Positions 16,815 to 24,452 of a stretch of DNA of 64,000 nt are shown one piece after another. Within the stretch, counting starts at the first letter, position 1; every line of letters starts with the position of its first letter. The DNA lies in contig JAVBJT010000004.1 in NCBI GenBank assembly GCA_031546845.1, positions 1 through 64,000 on the forward strand, in the 5' to 3' direction. The DNA is from Azoarcus sp031546845. Lineage in GTDB: Bacteria > Pseudomonadota > Gammaproteobacteria > Burkholderiales > Rhodocyclaceae. Position numbers and translations under genes: made by a program. The notes under the pieces are model-generated. The model saw nothing but the letters and a program-made list of their open reading frames with translations. It searched no databases and was not told the DNA's origin.

Positions 16815-18413
16815 TCACGGAAGATTGGCGAACGCGGTACCCAGCGGACGCTCCGACGCACCCTTGAGGCCGCCCCACAGAACCCGGGCATGCGCGAAGG
16901 TTCCAGCGGGCGCGGGCATACGATGCTCGGCGACCATTTCAAAGGTCTTGGCGTCGTAGATCCTCAGGTGATCGCCCCAGTAGCCAGCGCCAACGTAGAG
17001 ATAGCGCCCGTCTCGCGTGTACTCGGGATAGCCGGTCGCACCGCCGACCTCGACCTTCTTGACCACCTCCAGCGTCTTCTTGTCGATCAGTTCGAGGTGC
17101 CCGCCGCCCTTCTGCCGCGCATCGACGACGATGTAGGGCGCATTCGGATGAATCGCCACCGACACACCGCCGCTGCCACCCACCGGGATCTGCTTGACCA
17201 ACTCAGTCTTCTTGCCGTCCCAGACCGTCACCACCGCCCCCTTGGGGCAGCCCGCGGCATTCGGCGAGAAATAGAGATCCGCGCTATCCGTCTTGAGCAT
17301 CGCACCCGAGCCAATGTGCGGATTGCACCCGGCCGGCATCGAGCCCAGATATTTCTTTTCGAGCAGATCGACGACCTTGATCTTGTCGTTCGGCGCGCGG
17401 TCCGCAACGTAGAGATACCGGTGGTCTTCCGAGGTGAAGGCGTCGTAAAGCCAGGCTGAGTTTTCTCCCGCATCGCGCACGCTGACCTTGGTTACCGGCA
17501 TATCCGGTTTGTTCGGCTCAATGAGCCAGACCTCGCCGAGCGTCCTCGCCGCCACCGTGAATTGATTGCCGACGGCGCTCGCGGTCACGCTCGACGAATA
17601 AGTCGTCGTTTCCTTGCCCGCCGGATCGGTACCGCTGAGCTTGATCTGTTTCACGGGTTCGAGCGTGTCGGCATCAAGGATCAGCACGGCGCCAGGCACA
17701 AGCGAACCCGCCGCGATCCATTTGCCGTCCCACGAAACGGCCATGAACGGTCCAGAAAGCGCGGTCTTGACGCTGCGTACCGCCTGCATCGAGTACAGAT
17801 CGATCTTGTAGATCTCGGACGTGTCGGTCTTGACGTAGGCCCAGCGTGGGTTCGTCGGGTGATAGCGCATGATGTGCGGCGCGCGGCGCGTCGGAACCTC
17901 GCCGACCTTGACGTTGGTCGCGCCGTCGAAGAAGACCACGCGCGATTCCGGCTCCTGCGCATGGCGGCCGCGCTGCATAACCGCCATCAAATCCATCACG
18001 TCGCCCTTGTAGGTCGGCTCCGCGGGCAAGGTCTTCTCATCGACGAGGACGGTGAGCGTCTTTTTCGCGTCCTCCATCGTCCATTCGAGGTCCTCGGCGC
18101 TATTGGTCCGCACGAGCGTCGCCAGCGCGCCGATTTCGGCCTCGGAGAGCTTGTTGGCCCACGGCGGCATCAAGGTTCCGGGAATGCCGGTCATGATCAT
18201 CGCGCTCACCGCATTGTTCGACAGCGCGGCGAGCCGCTCCTTCTTCAGCGCTGGCGCGAATCGCGTTCCAACGCGGCCAGCCTGATGGCAGCCAGCGCAG
18301 TTATCCATGAAAAGCTTGCGTGCATCGATCGGATCGGCGGCAAGGGCGCTCGCCCCCATCGCGCCGGCGACGGTCAGTCCCACGGCAAATGCCACTTGCT
18401 TCAGTGCTTGCAT
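16815..18413 (-). CDS. Cytochrome cd1-like periplasmic protein (NirS/NirN family), active-site His replaced
   Basis: The product has 532 residues: a signal peptide (1-26), a c-type heme domain with C39-A-G-C42-H43 and Met82 in TLMPPWA, and an eight-bladed d1 propeller. The proximal d1 ligand His180 (APHIMRYHP) and one active-site histidine, H366 (NPHIGSGA), are present. The other active-site histidine of NirS (LHDGG in the family) aligns with Tyr323 in WLYDAF. It may therefore not be a standard nitrite reductase; a NirN-like d1 dehydrogenase or another d1 enzyme is possible. The start at 18413 follows GAGGAG. Neighbours are two cytochromes and a SUMT; no nirF, nirDLGH or nirJ lies in the window. 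Confidence 0.85.
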   Translation of the reverse strand: MQALKQVAFAVGLTVAGAMGASALAADPIDARKLFMDNCAGCHQAGRVGTRFAPALKKERLAALSNNAVSAMIMTGIPGTLMPPWANKLSEAEIGALATLVRTNSAEDLEWTMEDAKKTLTVLVDEKTLPAEPTYKGDVMDLMAVMQRGRHAQEPESRVVFFDGATNVKVGEVPTRRAPHIMRYHPTNPRWAYVKTDTSEIYKIDLYSMQAVRSVKTALSGPFMAVSWDGKWIAAGSLVPGAVLILDADTLEPVKQIKLSGTDPAGKETTTYSSSVTASAVGNQFTVAARTLGEVWLIEPNKPDMPVTKVSVRDAGENSAWLYDAFTSEDHRYLYVADRAPNDKIKVVDLLEKKYLGSMPAGCNPHIGSGAMLKTDSADLYFSPNAAGCPKGAVVTVWDGKKTELVKQIPVGGSGGVSVAIHPNAPYIVVDARQKGGGHLELIDKKTLEVVKKVEVGGATGYPEYTRDGRYLYVGAGYWGDHLRIYDAKTFEMVAEHRMPAPAGTFAHARVLWGGLKGASERPLGTAFANLP

Positions 18414-18514
18414 TTCCGTTACTCCTCTTCGGAATACGTTTTCATTCCACATCGCCGTCCGCTCGTGGCACAGGCTCAGCGCTTATCCGGCTGCGCCACG
18501 GCAACGGCTTGTGG

Positions 18515-19762
18515 TCATCTGGCCAGATGCTTGCTGAAGAAGCGGCTCAGCTCGGCATACTGCTCCTTGGTTTCCGGCGTATAGGGCGCGTAGTACTGCG
18601 CGTGCGACAGCCCCTCCCACACGTGCAGTTCGGCTTCGACGCCGGCCTGGCGCAGCTTGCGGTGCGAAAGCGCGCTGAGACTCAGGAAGAGGTCGCGCGT
18701 GCCGGTGGCGATGATCGTCGGCGGGAAGCCGTGCCAATCGCCACGGATCGGCGAAAGGAACGGATCCGTCAGGTCATGGCCGTTCGCATAGGCCAGCGCC
18801 GAATGGCGGATGTAGCCGTTGTAACTGATGAGGGAGCCGTCGACCCACTCGTTGGTCTTCGCGGAATCGCCCGCGCCCTCCTCGGTCAGGTCCGCCCACG
18901 GCGTTTCGGGCGCAATCGCGCCGGGCATCGGCAGATTTTCGGCCTTGGCCCGCAGCATCAGCGACAGCGTGATGCCCCCACCGGCCGAGGTACCGAACAC
19001 CGCGACCCGCTCCGCGCCATATTGCTTGACGACGGCCTTGTATGCGGCCACCGCGTCGTTGAGCGCGGCTGGATACGGATGGTCGGGCGGCATGCGGTAA
19101 TCGACCGAGATCACGCGGTAACCACCGTATGCGGCCATCAGCACCGCCTCCCAGGTTCCCGCCTCGCCGGGGTTGTAGACGAAGCCGCCGCCGTGGAAAT
19201 AGAGCGCGACACGGTTCATATTGGCCGCCGGCAGATCCTTCGGCGTCAGGACATAGGCATTGACACCACCGAGCGAAGTCTGCTCCATCGACACACCGAG
19301 TTTCTCGCGCAGGCCAGGCAGCCCCGAATTAGTGAACTTGGTGGCCTCGTCGACGATTTTTTTCCAGTCCGCGGCGGATTGCGGATGGTTGGCGGTCCAC
19401 TTCGGCATCGGATACGGGTTGGCGATGGCAGCCTGCATTTCCTTACTGACCGTGGTCGGCACGGGAAGCACCTTGGCCGGCACGCTGCGCGGCCCCGCTT
19501 TCGAGTTCGCTTCGTTCTGTGCCGCTTCGAGCTTCAAGGCCTCTGGCGGGACCACACCTTGCGCATGCGCTACACCCGCTCCCGCGACCGAAAGCAGGAG
19601 CGAGAAGGAAGTGATGCCGAACGCGACCGCAACGAACGAGCCGCCCCGGTCCGCCCGCCTAGATAAACCCGCCGCGTCACGCGTATTCAGTCCCTGCATA
19701 CGGTTGGAGCGAGCGCCCAGCATCCAACGGCGTGCCACAACTTCACCCATCCCTGAAAACAT
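18515..19762 (-). CDS. Secreted HSL-type alpha/beta-hydrolase (esterase)
   Basis: A 415-residue hydrolase of the hormone-sensitive lipase class. The oxyanion motif HGGG lies in YFHGGGFVYNP. The nucleophile Ser is in GTSAGGG, the Asp in TGTRDLF, and the His in GLSHAQY. A long twin-basic N-terminus (SRRADRGGSFVAVAFG) followed by a hydrophobic run and AHAQ looks like a Tat-type signal. The start at 19762 follows AAAGGAGAAA. It is the first gene of the minus-strand cluster that continues with the cd1-like protein about 100 bases on. The substrate is unknown, and its link to the cytochromes rests on position only. Confidence 0.85.
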   Translation of the reverse strand: MFSGMGEVVARRWMLGARSNRMQGLNTRDAAGLSRRADRGGSFVAVAFGITSFSLLLSVAGAGVAHAQGVVPPEALKLEAAQNEANSKAGPRSVPAKVLPVPTTVSKEMQAAIANPYPMPKWTANHPQSAADWKKIVDEATKFTNSGLPGLREKLGVSMEQTSLGGVNAYVLTPKDLPAANMNRVALYFHGGGFVYNPGEAGTWEAVLMAAYGGYRVISVDYRMPPDHPYPAALNDAVAAYKAVVKQYGAERVAVFGTSAGGGITLSLMLRAKAENLPMPGAIAPETPWADLTEEGAGDSAKTNEWVDGSLISYNGYIRHSALAYANGHDLTDPFLSPIRGDWHGFPPTIIATGTRDLFLSLSALSHRKLRQAGVEAELHVWEGLSHAQYYAPYTPETKEQYAELSRFFSKHLAR

Positions 19763-19908
19763 TTCGTTTCTCCTTTCAAACTCAAACACTTATTTCCATC
19801 TGACTGGAATTCTAGTGTTCGGTCCGGAGGCGCTTGGATACAGTGCTGAACGAACTGATGGGTGAAGTCGGTGGATGCGGTTTCAATCAATCCGCCACCT
19901 GAGTTTGA

Positions 19909-20097
19909 TCAATCCTGTGTCGCTCGCGCGTGCGGAGAGAGGCGCGCGCAACAGGCGAGATGCGCATTGCATTGAATAGCACGTTCGGCAATCAGTTCAG
20001 CAGCTGTTTTTCCAGTGACAGCGAAATGCAGCCCGCTCTGAATAATGCGGAAAAACTTGGTGGTTTCCGGCAGCGTGGGCGAATAGTCTGTTGCCAT
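19909..20097 (-). pseudogene. RhuM-family protein remnant
   Basis: The frame encodes ATDYSPTLPETTKFFRIIQ followed by GLHFAVTGKTAAELIAERA. This matches the conserved core of RhuM/virulence proteins, where D-Y-x-P is followed by FF-x-x-V/I-Q-x-x-L-H and G-x-TAAE-I/L-I-x-x-RA. The intact family is about 300 residues. Here about 60 codons remain, with no upstream N-terminal domain and an unrelated tail after ERA. It is read as a decayed fragment of an accessory gene. Confidence 0.6.
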
Positions 20098-20111
20098 TCG
20101 GATGCCTGATG

Positions 20112-20128
20112 GTGGGGATCGTCCCCAC
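20112..20128 (-). terminator. Small hairpin downstream of acr3
   Basis: GTGGGGA and TCCCCAC form a perfect 7-bp stem with a 3-base TCG loop, about 70 bases beyond the acr3 stop in its direction of transcription. No long T-run follows, so termination may be weak. Confidence 0.35.
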
Positions 20129-20198
20129 GCCCGCACCGATGACCTCGCTTGGCCTCATCCTGCTCATCTCCACCATGAAGTCAGGCATCCTCACTGAG

Positions 20199-21266
20199 TC
20201 ATCGCGCCTCGTACCAGCCCTTGGATGCGTTGACGACACGCACGACCAGCAGCATTGCCGGCACCTCGATCAGCACGCCGACGACCGTCGCCAGTGCCGC
20301 GCCGGACTCGAAACCGAAGAGACTGATGGCCGCGGCCACGGCGAGTTCAAAGAAGTTCGAAGCCCCGATGAGCGCCGACGGACAAGCCACGTTGTGCTTC
20401 TCACCAACGGCACGATTGAGCCAGTAGGCAAGCGCCGAGTTGAAGAACACCTGGATCAGGATGGGCACGGCGAGCAGCGCGATCACCAGCGGTTGTTTCA
20501 GGATGGCCTCGCCCTGGAAGGCGAACAGCAGTACCAGGGTCAGCAGCAGTGCCGAGATCGACCATGGACCGATCTTCTCCATCGCCTCGTCGAACGCCGC
20601 CTGCCCCTTGGCGAGCAGCCTCCTGCGCCAAAGCTGGGCCAGTACGACCGGAATCACGATGTAGAGCACGACCGAAGTAAACAGCGTGTCCCACGGCACC
20701 ATGATGGCCGAGATGCCCAGCAGCAGGCCGACCAGCGGTGCGAATGCGAACACCATGATGGTGTCGTTGAGCGCGACCTGCGACAACGTGAAGAGCGGAT
20801 GGCCGTTGGTGAGCCGGCTCCAGACGAACACCATCGCCGTGCAGGGCGCCGCCGCCAGCAGGATCAACCCGGCGATGTAGCTGTCCAGTTGCTCGGCGGG
20901 CAGCATCGGCGCGAACAGGTGGCGGATAAAGACCCAGCCAAGGAAAGCCATCGAGAAGGGCTTGACCAGCCAGTTCACAAAGAGCGTGACGCCGATGCCG
21001 CGCACATGTTCGCGCACCTCATGCAAGGCGCCGAAATCGACCTTCACCAGCATCGGGATGATCATCACCCAGATCAGTAGGCCGACCGGCACATTGACCT
21101 GGGCCACCTCCATACGACCGACCGCCTGGAACACATCGGGCAACCACTGTCCCAACGCGATACCGGTGAGGATGCACAGGAACACCCAGACGGTGAGGTA
21201 GCGCTCGAAAGCACTCATCGGCGCTCCCGCCGCCACCTTGGCCGTTATTTCACATTGAGCCGACAT
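20199..21266 (-). CDS. acr3: Arsenite efflux transporter, ACR3 family
   Basis: A 355-residue inner-membrane protein with about ten hydrophobic segments that exports As(III). ACR3 hallmarks are FERYLTVWVFLCILTGIALGQ at the N-terminus, and LAAAPCTAMVFVWSRLTNG in the middle, with the conserved cysteine (APCTAMV) needed for arsenite transport. The first ATG at 21266 has AGGAGG only 2-3 bases away; an internal ATG at 21218 (MSAFERY) is an alternative. It is the last gene of arsR-arsC-acr3, 9 bases after arsC. Confidence 0.93.
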   Translation of the reverse strand: MSAQCEITAKVAAGAPMSAFERYLTVWVFLCILTGIALGQWLPDVFQAVGRMEVAQVNVPVGLLIWVMIIPMLVKVDFGALHEVREHVRGIGVTLFVNWLVKPFSMAFLGWVFIRHLFAPMLPAEQLDSYIAGLILLAAAPCTAMVFVWSRLTNGHPLFTLSQVALNDTIMVFAFAPLVGLLLGISAIMVPWDTLFTSVVLYIVIPVVLAQLWRRRLLAKGQAAFDEAMEKIGPWSISALLLTLVLLFAFQGEAILKQPLVIALLAVPILIQVFFNSALAYWLNRAVGEKHNVACPSALIGASNFFELAVAAAISLFGFESGAALATVVGVLIEVPAMLLVVRVVNASKGWYEAR

Positions 21267-21275
21267 CGCGCCTCC

Positions 21276-21689
21276 TCACAATCCCAGCGCTTCGCGGACT
21301 GCCGGCAGCAGCCGGGCGCGGATGTCGTCGCGCACCGCGATGAAACTCTGGAGCGGTTCACCGTGTGGGTCGTGGAACGGCAGGTGGATGCGCGGCACCG
21401 GGCGCGGGAATAGGGGACAGCTTTCCTTCGCTTTGTCGCAGACGGTGACGACGAGATCGATGGACTCGTCGAGGACCGCATCGATGTCCTTCGGATAGAG
21501 GCCATCGGTCGGCAGTCCCGCGAGCTTCAGGGCTTCGATGGCGCCATCGGCCACCTTGGACTGCGGGACTGTCCCGGCCGACAGTGCACGAACCCGGCCA
21601 GCCAGATCGCGATTGAGGATGGCCTCGGCCATCTGCGAGCGGCAGGCGTTCCCGGTGCACAACACCAGCACGGTCTTGGGCGGCCTCAC
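21276..21689 (-). CDS. arsC: Arsenate reductase, low-molecular-weight phosphatase type
   Basis: It reduces As(V) to As(III), which the adjacent ACR3 pump exports. The 137-residue protein has the phosphatase-like loop CTGNACRS near the N-terminus, plus the further redox cysteine in VVTVCDKAKESCP. The GTG at 21689 was chosen: it overlaps the arsR stop as GTGA, has GAAAGG upstream, and yields the family N-terminus VRPPKTVLVLCTGN. A longer ATG frame from 21773 would begin inside arsR. The GTGA overlap implies coupled translation. Confidence 0.92.
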   Translation of the reverse strand: MRPPKTVLVLCTGNACRSQMAEAILNRDLAGRVRALSAGTVPQSKVADGAIEALKLAGLPTDGLYPKDIDAVLDESIDLVVTVCDKAKESCPLFPRPVPRIHLPFHDPHGEPLQSFIAVRDDIRARLLPAVREALGL

Positions 21690-22045
21690 AAAGTACCTTT
21701 CTTGGCAACGGCCCGCCGCTTCTCCGTGGTGTTGCAGCCTTCGGTCTTGGGCAGGCAGGCCTTGCCCTGGCAACAGTTGCGGGTCAGGAAGGCAAGCAAT
21801 TCATCCATCGTGTCGTACTTGGCCGAGTAGTGGATGAAGCGGCTTTCGCGCTCGCCCTCGATGAGTCCGACGCGACTCAGATGGGCCAGATGAAAGGAGA
21901 GGGTCGCCGGGGCAAGGTCCAGCCGTTCGCCGATGGCGCTCGCATTGAGGCCGTCCGGCCCCGCCTCCACCAGCAGGCGGAAGATGGCAAGGCGGGACTC
22001 ATGGCCGAGAGCGGCAAGTAGTTCGGCTGCGCTTAGTGTTTCCAT
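21686..22045 (-). CDS. arsR: ArsR/SmtB-family arsenic-responsive repressor
   Basis: A 119-residue winged-helix repressor. METLSAAELLAALGHESRLAIFRLLV starts the domain, and the recognition helix lies in LDLAPATLSFHLAHLSRVGLI. The C-terminal NCCQGKAC carries adjacent cysteines plus a third, as in the Acidithiobacillus ferrooxidans ArsR arsenite site, rather than the CVC motif of the E. coli protein. The start at 22045 gives the usual N-terminus; the frame extends to 22114 without family residues. It heads the ars operon and should repress it from the AT-rich site just before its start. Confidence 0.93.
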   Translation of the reverse strand: METLSAAELLAALGHESRLAIFRLLVEAGPDGLNASAIGERLDLAPATLSFHLAHLSRVGLIEGERESRFIHYSAKYDTMDELLAFLTRNCCQGKACLPKTEGCNTTEKRRAVAKKGTL

Positions 22046-22064
22046 ATTTCCAATATTATCGAAT
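22046..22064 (-). promoter_or_regulatory. AT-rich imperfect dyad, candidate ArsR operator
   Basis: Directly before the arsR start lies an AT-rich stretch (on the plus strand ATTTCCAATATTATCGAAT) with a central AATATT and outer ATT/AAT ends. Its base composition differs from the GC-rich surroundings, and the position fits repressor binding at the ars promoter. The symmetry is only partial. Confidence 0.35.
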
Positions 22065-22348
22065 AGTAGCGAAATAAAGTAGGGAATTTTTGCTGCGGCG
22101 ATCTTGGTGTACATCTGCGAGGGCCATGGCGTTGGCCGTCGTCACCGCCTGCATTCGCGCACGTGGAGTGAATCTGGCGAGAAATTCGCACTTGATTGCA
22201 CTCCTTCAGTGCCTTGCTTAGTCCTTATTGTTTCGACGTTGCTCGGAAGGTGTTCGTTGGTACAGCCTTTTCTGATTCGGGTACGCTGTTAGGTACAAAT
22301 TGATAGAAAAATTATTTTTATGATGAAAATCAACTTGTTATATTTTTT
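22065..22348. other. Divergent intergenic region between arsR and xthA
   Basis: No gene is supported. The last 60 bases before xthA are strongly AT-rich (TTGTTATATTTTTT abuts the ATG) and should contain its promoter. The remainder shows no clear motif. Confidence 0.45.
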
Positions 22349-23110
22349 ATGAAAATCGCCACCTGGAACGTCAACTCCCTCAAGGTCCGCCTTCCTCACG
22401 TTCTCGACTGGCTCGCGGCCAATCGGCCCGACGCCTTGTGCCTGCAAGAGCTGAAGATGGAGGACGCGGCCTTTCCGTTCGCCGAACTGCAAGCCGCCGG
22501 CTACCAGGCCGTATGTAACGGGCAGAAGACCTACAACGGCGTCGCCATTCTCAGCCCCCATGCGCTTGGCGACGTGAGCCGGAACATTCCCGGCCTTGCC
22601 GACGAACAGCGGCGCATCATCGCCACGACGATCGACGGCGTGCGCATCGTCTGCGGCTATTTCCCCAACGGCCAGGCCGTGGGTTCGGACAAATACGCCT
22701 ACAAACTACGCTGGCTGGAAGCGCTGACCGTCTGGCTGAAGGAAGAGATGAAAACGCACGCGCGCCTCGTGCTGACCGGCGACTTCAACATCGCCCCGCA
22801 AGACCGCGACGTCCATCCCGACTGGAAAGACGAACTTCTCGTTTCCGCGCCGGAACGCGCCGCCTTCAACGCGCTCACCGCGCTCGGCCTGGTCGATAGC
22901 TTCCGCCTGTTCGAACAACCCGAGCGCAGCTATTCCTGGTGGGATTACCGCCTGCTCGCCTTCCGCCGCAACTTCGGCCTGCGCATCGACCACCTGCTGG
23001 TTTCCCCGGCCTTGCAATCCGCCTGCCGCGCGTGCTCCGTGGATAAGACTCCGCGTGCGCTGGAGCGTCCCTCCGACCACGCGCCGGTGGTGCTGGACAT
23101 GGAGCTCTGA
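22349..23110 (+). CDS. xthA: Exodeoxyribonuclease III family AP endonuclease
   Basis: A 253-residue Mg-dependent nuclease of the ExoIII/APE1 class that acts in base-excision repair. Motifs are KIATWNVNSLKVRLPHVLDWL, the metal-binding Glu in CLQELKMED, GDFNIAPQDRDVH, and the catalytic SDHAPVVLD near the C-terminus. The ATG is preceded by T-rich sequence with no ribosome-binding site, so a leaderless or weakly translated message is possible. A Crp/Fnr regulator starts 15 bases downstream. Confidence 0.92.
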   Translation: MKIATWNVNSLKVRLPHVLDWLAANRPDALCLQELKMEDAAFPFAELQAAGYQAVCNGQKTYNGVAILSPHALGDVSRNIPGLADEQRRIIATTIDGVRIVCGYFPNGQAVGSDKYAYKLRWLEALTVWLKEEMKTHARLVLTGDFNIAPQDRDVHPDWKDELLVSAPERAAFNALTALGLVDSFRLFEQPERSYSWWDYRLLAFRRNFGLRIDHLLVSPALQSACRACSVDKTPRALERPSDHAPVVLDMEL

Positions 23111-23125
23111 ACAAAACACGCCGCC

Positions 23126-23800
23126 ATGCTCGACACCGCCCACCTGTGCATCCGCTATCCGGTCATCGACACGCTCACGCCGCCCGTCCGCGAACGCCTG
23201 CTCGCCGCCGCACGTGAACTACACGCGCCGGCCGGTGCCACGCTGTTCGACGAACATCAGGCTTGCCAGGGTTTTCCCTTCGTCATCGAAGGCTCGGTGC
23301 GCGTGTTCAAACGTTCGCAGAACGGGCGCGAACTGCCGCTCTACCGCATCGCCGCCGGCGAAACCTGCATCATCACCTCTGCCTGCCTGCTCGGCCACAC
23401 CGCCTACAACGCCTGCGGCATGGCCGAAACGGATTCGACCCTGATGCTGCTGCCCAGCGCGGTATTCGACGAATGCCTTGGCGACGCGGCCTTCCGTGGC
23501 TTCATCTTCCCTCTTTTCAGCAGGCGCATGGCCGATCTGATGCAGCTCGTTGAAGAAGTCGCCTTCCAGCGCTTGGATCAACGGCTGGCCGCCCTGTTGC
23601 TCGGCCACGGCCCGTGCGTACACGCGACCCACCAGCGGCTGGCCGACGAACTGGGCAGCGTGCGCGAATTCGTCAGCCGCCTACTCAAAGGCTTCGCCAC
23701 CCAGGGCCTGGTCAGACTGTCGCGGGAACAGATCGAAATCCTCGATCCGGTGGGGCTGCGCCGCGTGGCGGGCGAAAATCACTTAAATCACCCTCTGTAA
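23126..23800 (+). CDS. Crp/Fnr-family transcriptional regulator
   Basis: A 224-residue regulator. A cyclic-nucleotide-binding-type beta roll occupies about residues 12-120 (GFPFVIEGSVRVFKRSQNGRELPLYRIAAGETC). A dimer helix follows, then a C-terminal HTH with recognition helix SVREFVSRLLKGF, similar to the SRE-x-VSR-x-LK of the Fnr group. It lacks Fnr's N-terminal cysteine cluster; cysteines occur in GETCIITSAC. The stop codon lies inside a perfect palindrome (23795-23812), and a small membrane-protein gene follows. It probably controls that gene; the effector is unknown. Confidence 0.88.
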   Translation: MLDTAHLCIRYPVIDTLTPPVRERLLAAARELHAPAGATLFDEHQACQGFPFVIEGSVRVFKRSQNGRELPLYRIAAGETCIITSACLLGHTAYNACGMAETDSTLMLLPSAVFDECLGDAAFRGFIFPLFSRRMADLMQLVEEVAFQRLDQRLAALLLGHGPCVHATHQRLADELGSVREFVSRLLKGFATQGLVRLSREQIEILDPVGLRRVAGENHLNHPL

Positions 23801-23812
23801 CCGAGGTTACAG
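23795..23812. promoter_or_regulatory. Perfect palindrome fitting GTA-N8-TAC, candidate Crp/Fnr-type operator
   Basis: CTGTAACC and GGTTACAG are separated by GA, giving 8-bp perfect arms. The core GTA-N8-TAC is the half-site arrangement bound by several Crp-superfamily regulators. It overlaps the stop codon of the Crp/Fnr gene and lies 59 bases before the DUF2892 gene, a good position for control of the latter. A short transcript hairpin is the alternative. Confidence 0.55.
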
Positions 23813-23871
23813 ACCGTCGCGCGCGAAAAGCGTCCAATGGCGCCTCACCTTTTCACTCACAAGGAAGCGCC

Positions 23872-24063
23872 ATGAAAATCAATGTAGGAACCATCGACAA
23901 GATCCTGCGCATCGTCGTCGGTATCGCCCTGGTCGGCTGGGCGCTAAGCGGCGGCCCGCTGTGGGCGTGGATCGGCATCGTGCCGCTGGCCACCGCGCTG
24001 ATCGGCTGGTGCCCCGCCTATTCGCTATTCGGCATAAGCACTTGCCCGCTTAAGCGGGACTGA
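23872..24063 (+). CDS. DUF2892 (YgaP-like transmembrane domain) small membrane protein
   Basis: A 63-residue protein with two hydrophobic segments (ILRIVVGIALVGWALSG and WAWIGIVPLATALIGWCPAYSLFGI). It ends CPLKRD and has two cysteines (GWCP and STCP). This is the DUF2892 domain often fused to, or beside, rhodaneses such as YgaP. AAGGA precedes the ATG. It follows the Crp/Fnr gene and its palindrome. The function is unknown, though the family is associated with sulfur transfer at the membrane. Confidence 0.85.
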   Translation: MKINVGTIDKILRIVVGIALVGWALSGGPLWAWIGIVPLATALIGWCPAYSLFGISTCPLKRD

Positions 24064-24171
24064 GCACACCGCGCCTCGCGGCGGCAATGGCGAACGAGTC
24101 GACGAAAGCCCGCAAGCGAGCGCCGCCTGCAAACCCAAGCCGCCGCGCCTTTATATAGCAGGAAGAAGAGA

Positions 24172-24258
24172 TGGTGCCGGGAGAGGGACTCGAACCCTCA
24201 CACTGTCGCCAGCGGCGGATTTTGAGTCCGCTGCGTCTACCGATTCCGCCACCCCGGC
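24172..24258 (-). tRNA. tRNA-Leu (anticodon CAA)
   Basis: The reverse strand folds into a class II cloverleaf with acceptor GCCGGGG/TCCCGGC. The D arm contains GGTAGACGC. The anticodon stem GCGGA/TCCGC holds the loop CTCAAAA (anticodon CAA). There is a long variable arm, the T arm has GGTTCGAGTCC, and the 3' CCA is encoded (24172-24174). Confidence 0.96.
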
Positions 24259-24452
24259 CAGGGAACGAACAGCGCCATAGAAAACGCTGTTGCGGAAATA
24301 GCGGGCGCGTACCGCGCCCAACTAGTTGTCTGCTTTCCGCAGAACGAACGGCAGTGTAGCATTGCCGGTTCCGCCGGTTTCGGGCCTGTTGCTTGGGCAC
24401 CGATCACCGAAGGCGCGCATTATCCCTGAATATCGCCGTGCGCGGCAAGCAG

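Larger units (their letters stand above)
19763..20198. other. Intergenic region with gene remnant between the esterase and ars operon
   Basis: No intact gene is present. It contains the promoter side of the esterase gene, a truncated rhuM-like frame (19909-20097) and a small hairpin (20112-20128) after the arsenite exporter. The remnant suggests that the space between the cd1 cluster and the ars operon has taken up and lost DNA. Confidence 0.5.

Noticed and set aside
21690..21773. Longer ArsC starting at an upstream ATG inside arsR
   Set aside because: The residues read from the arsR frame overlap are not ArsC-like; the GTG that overlaps the arsR stop gives the family N-terminus.
22297..22332. 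TTGAT...ATCAA pair upstream of xthA as an Fnr box
   Set aside because: The half-sites are more than 20 bases apart; Fnr needs a 4-base spacer.
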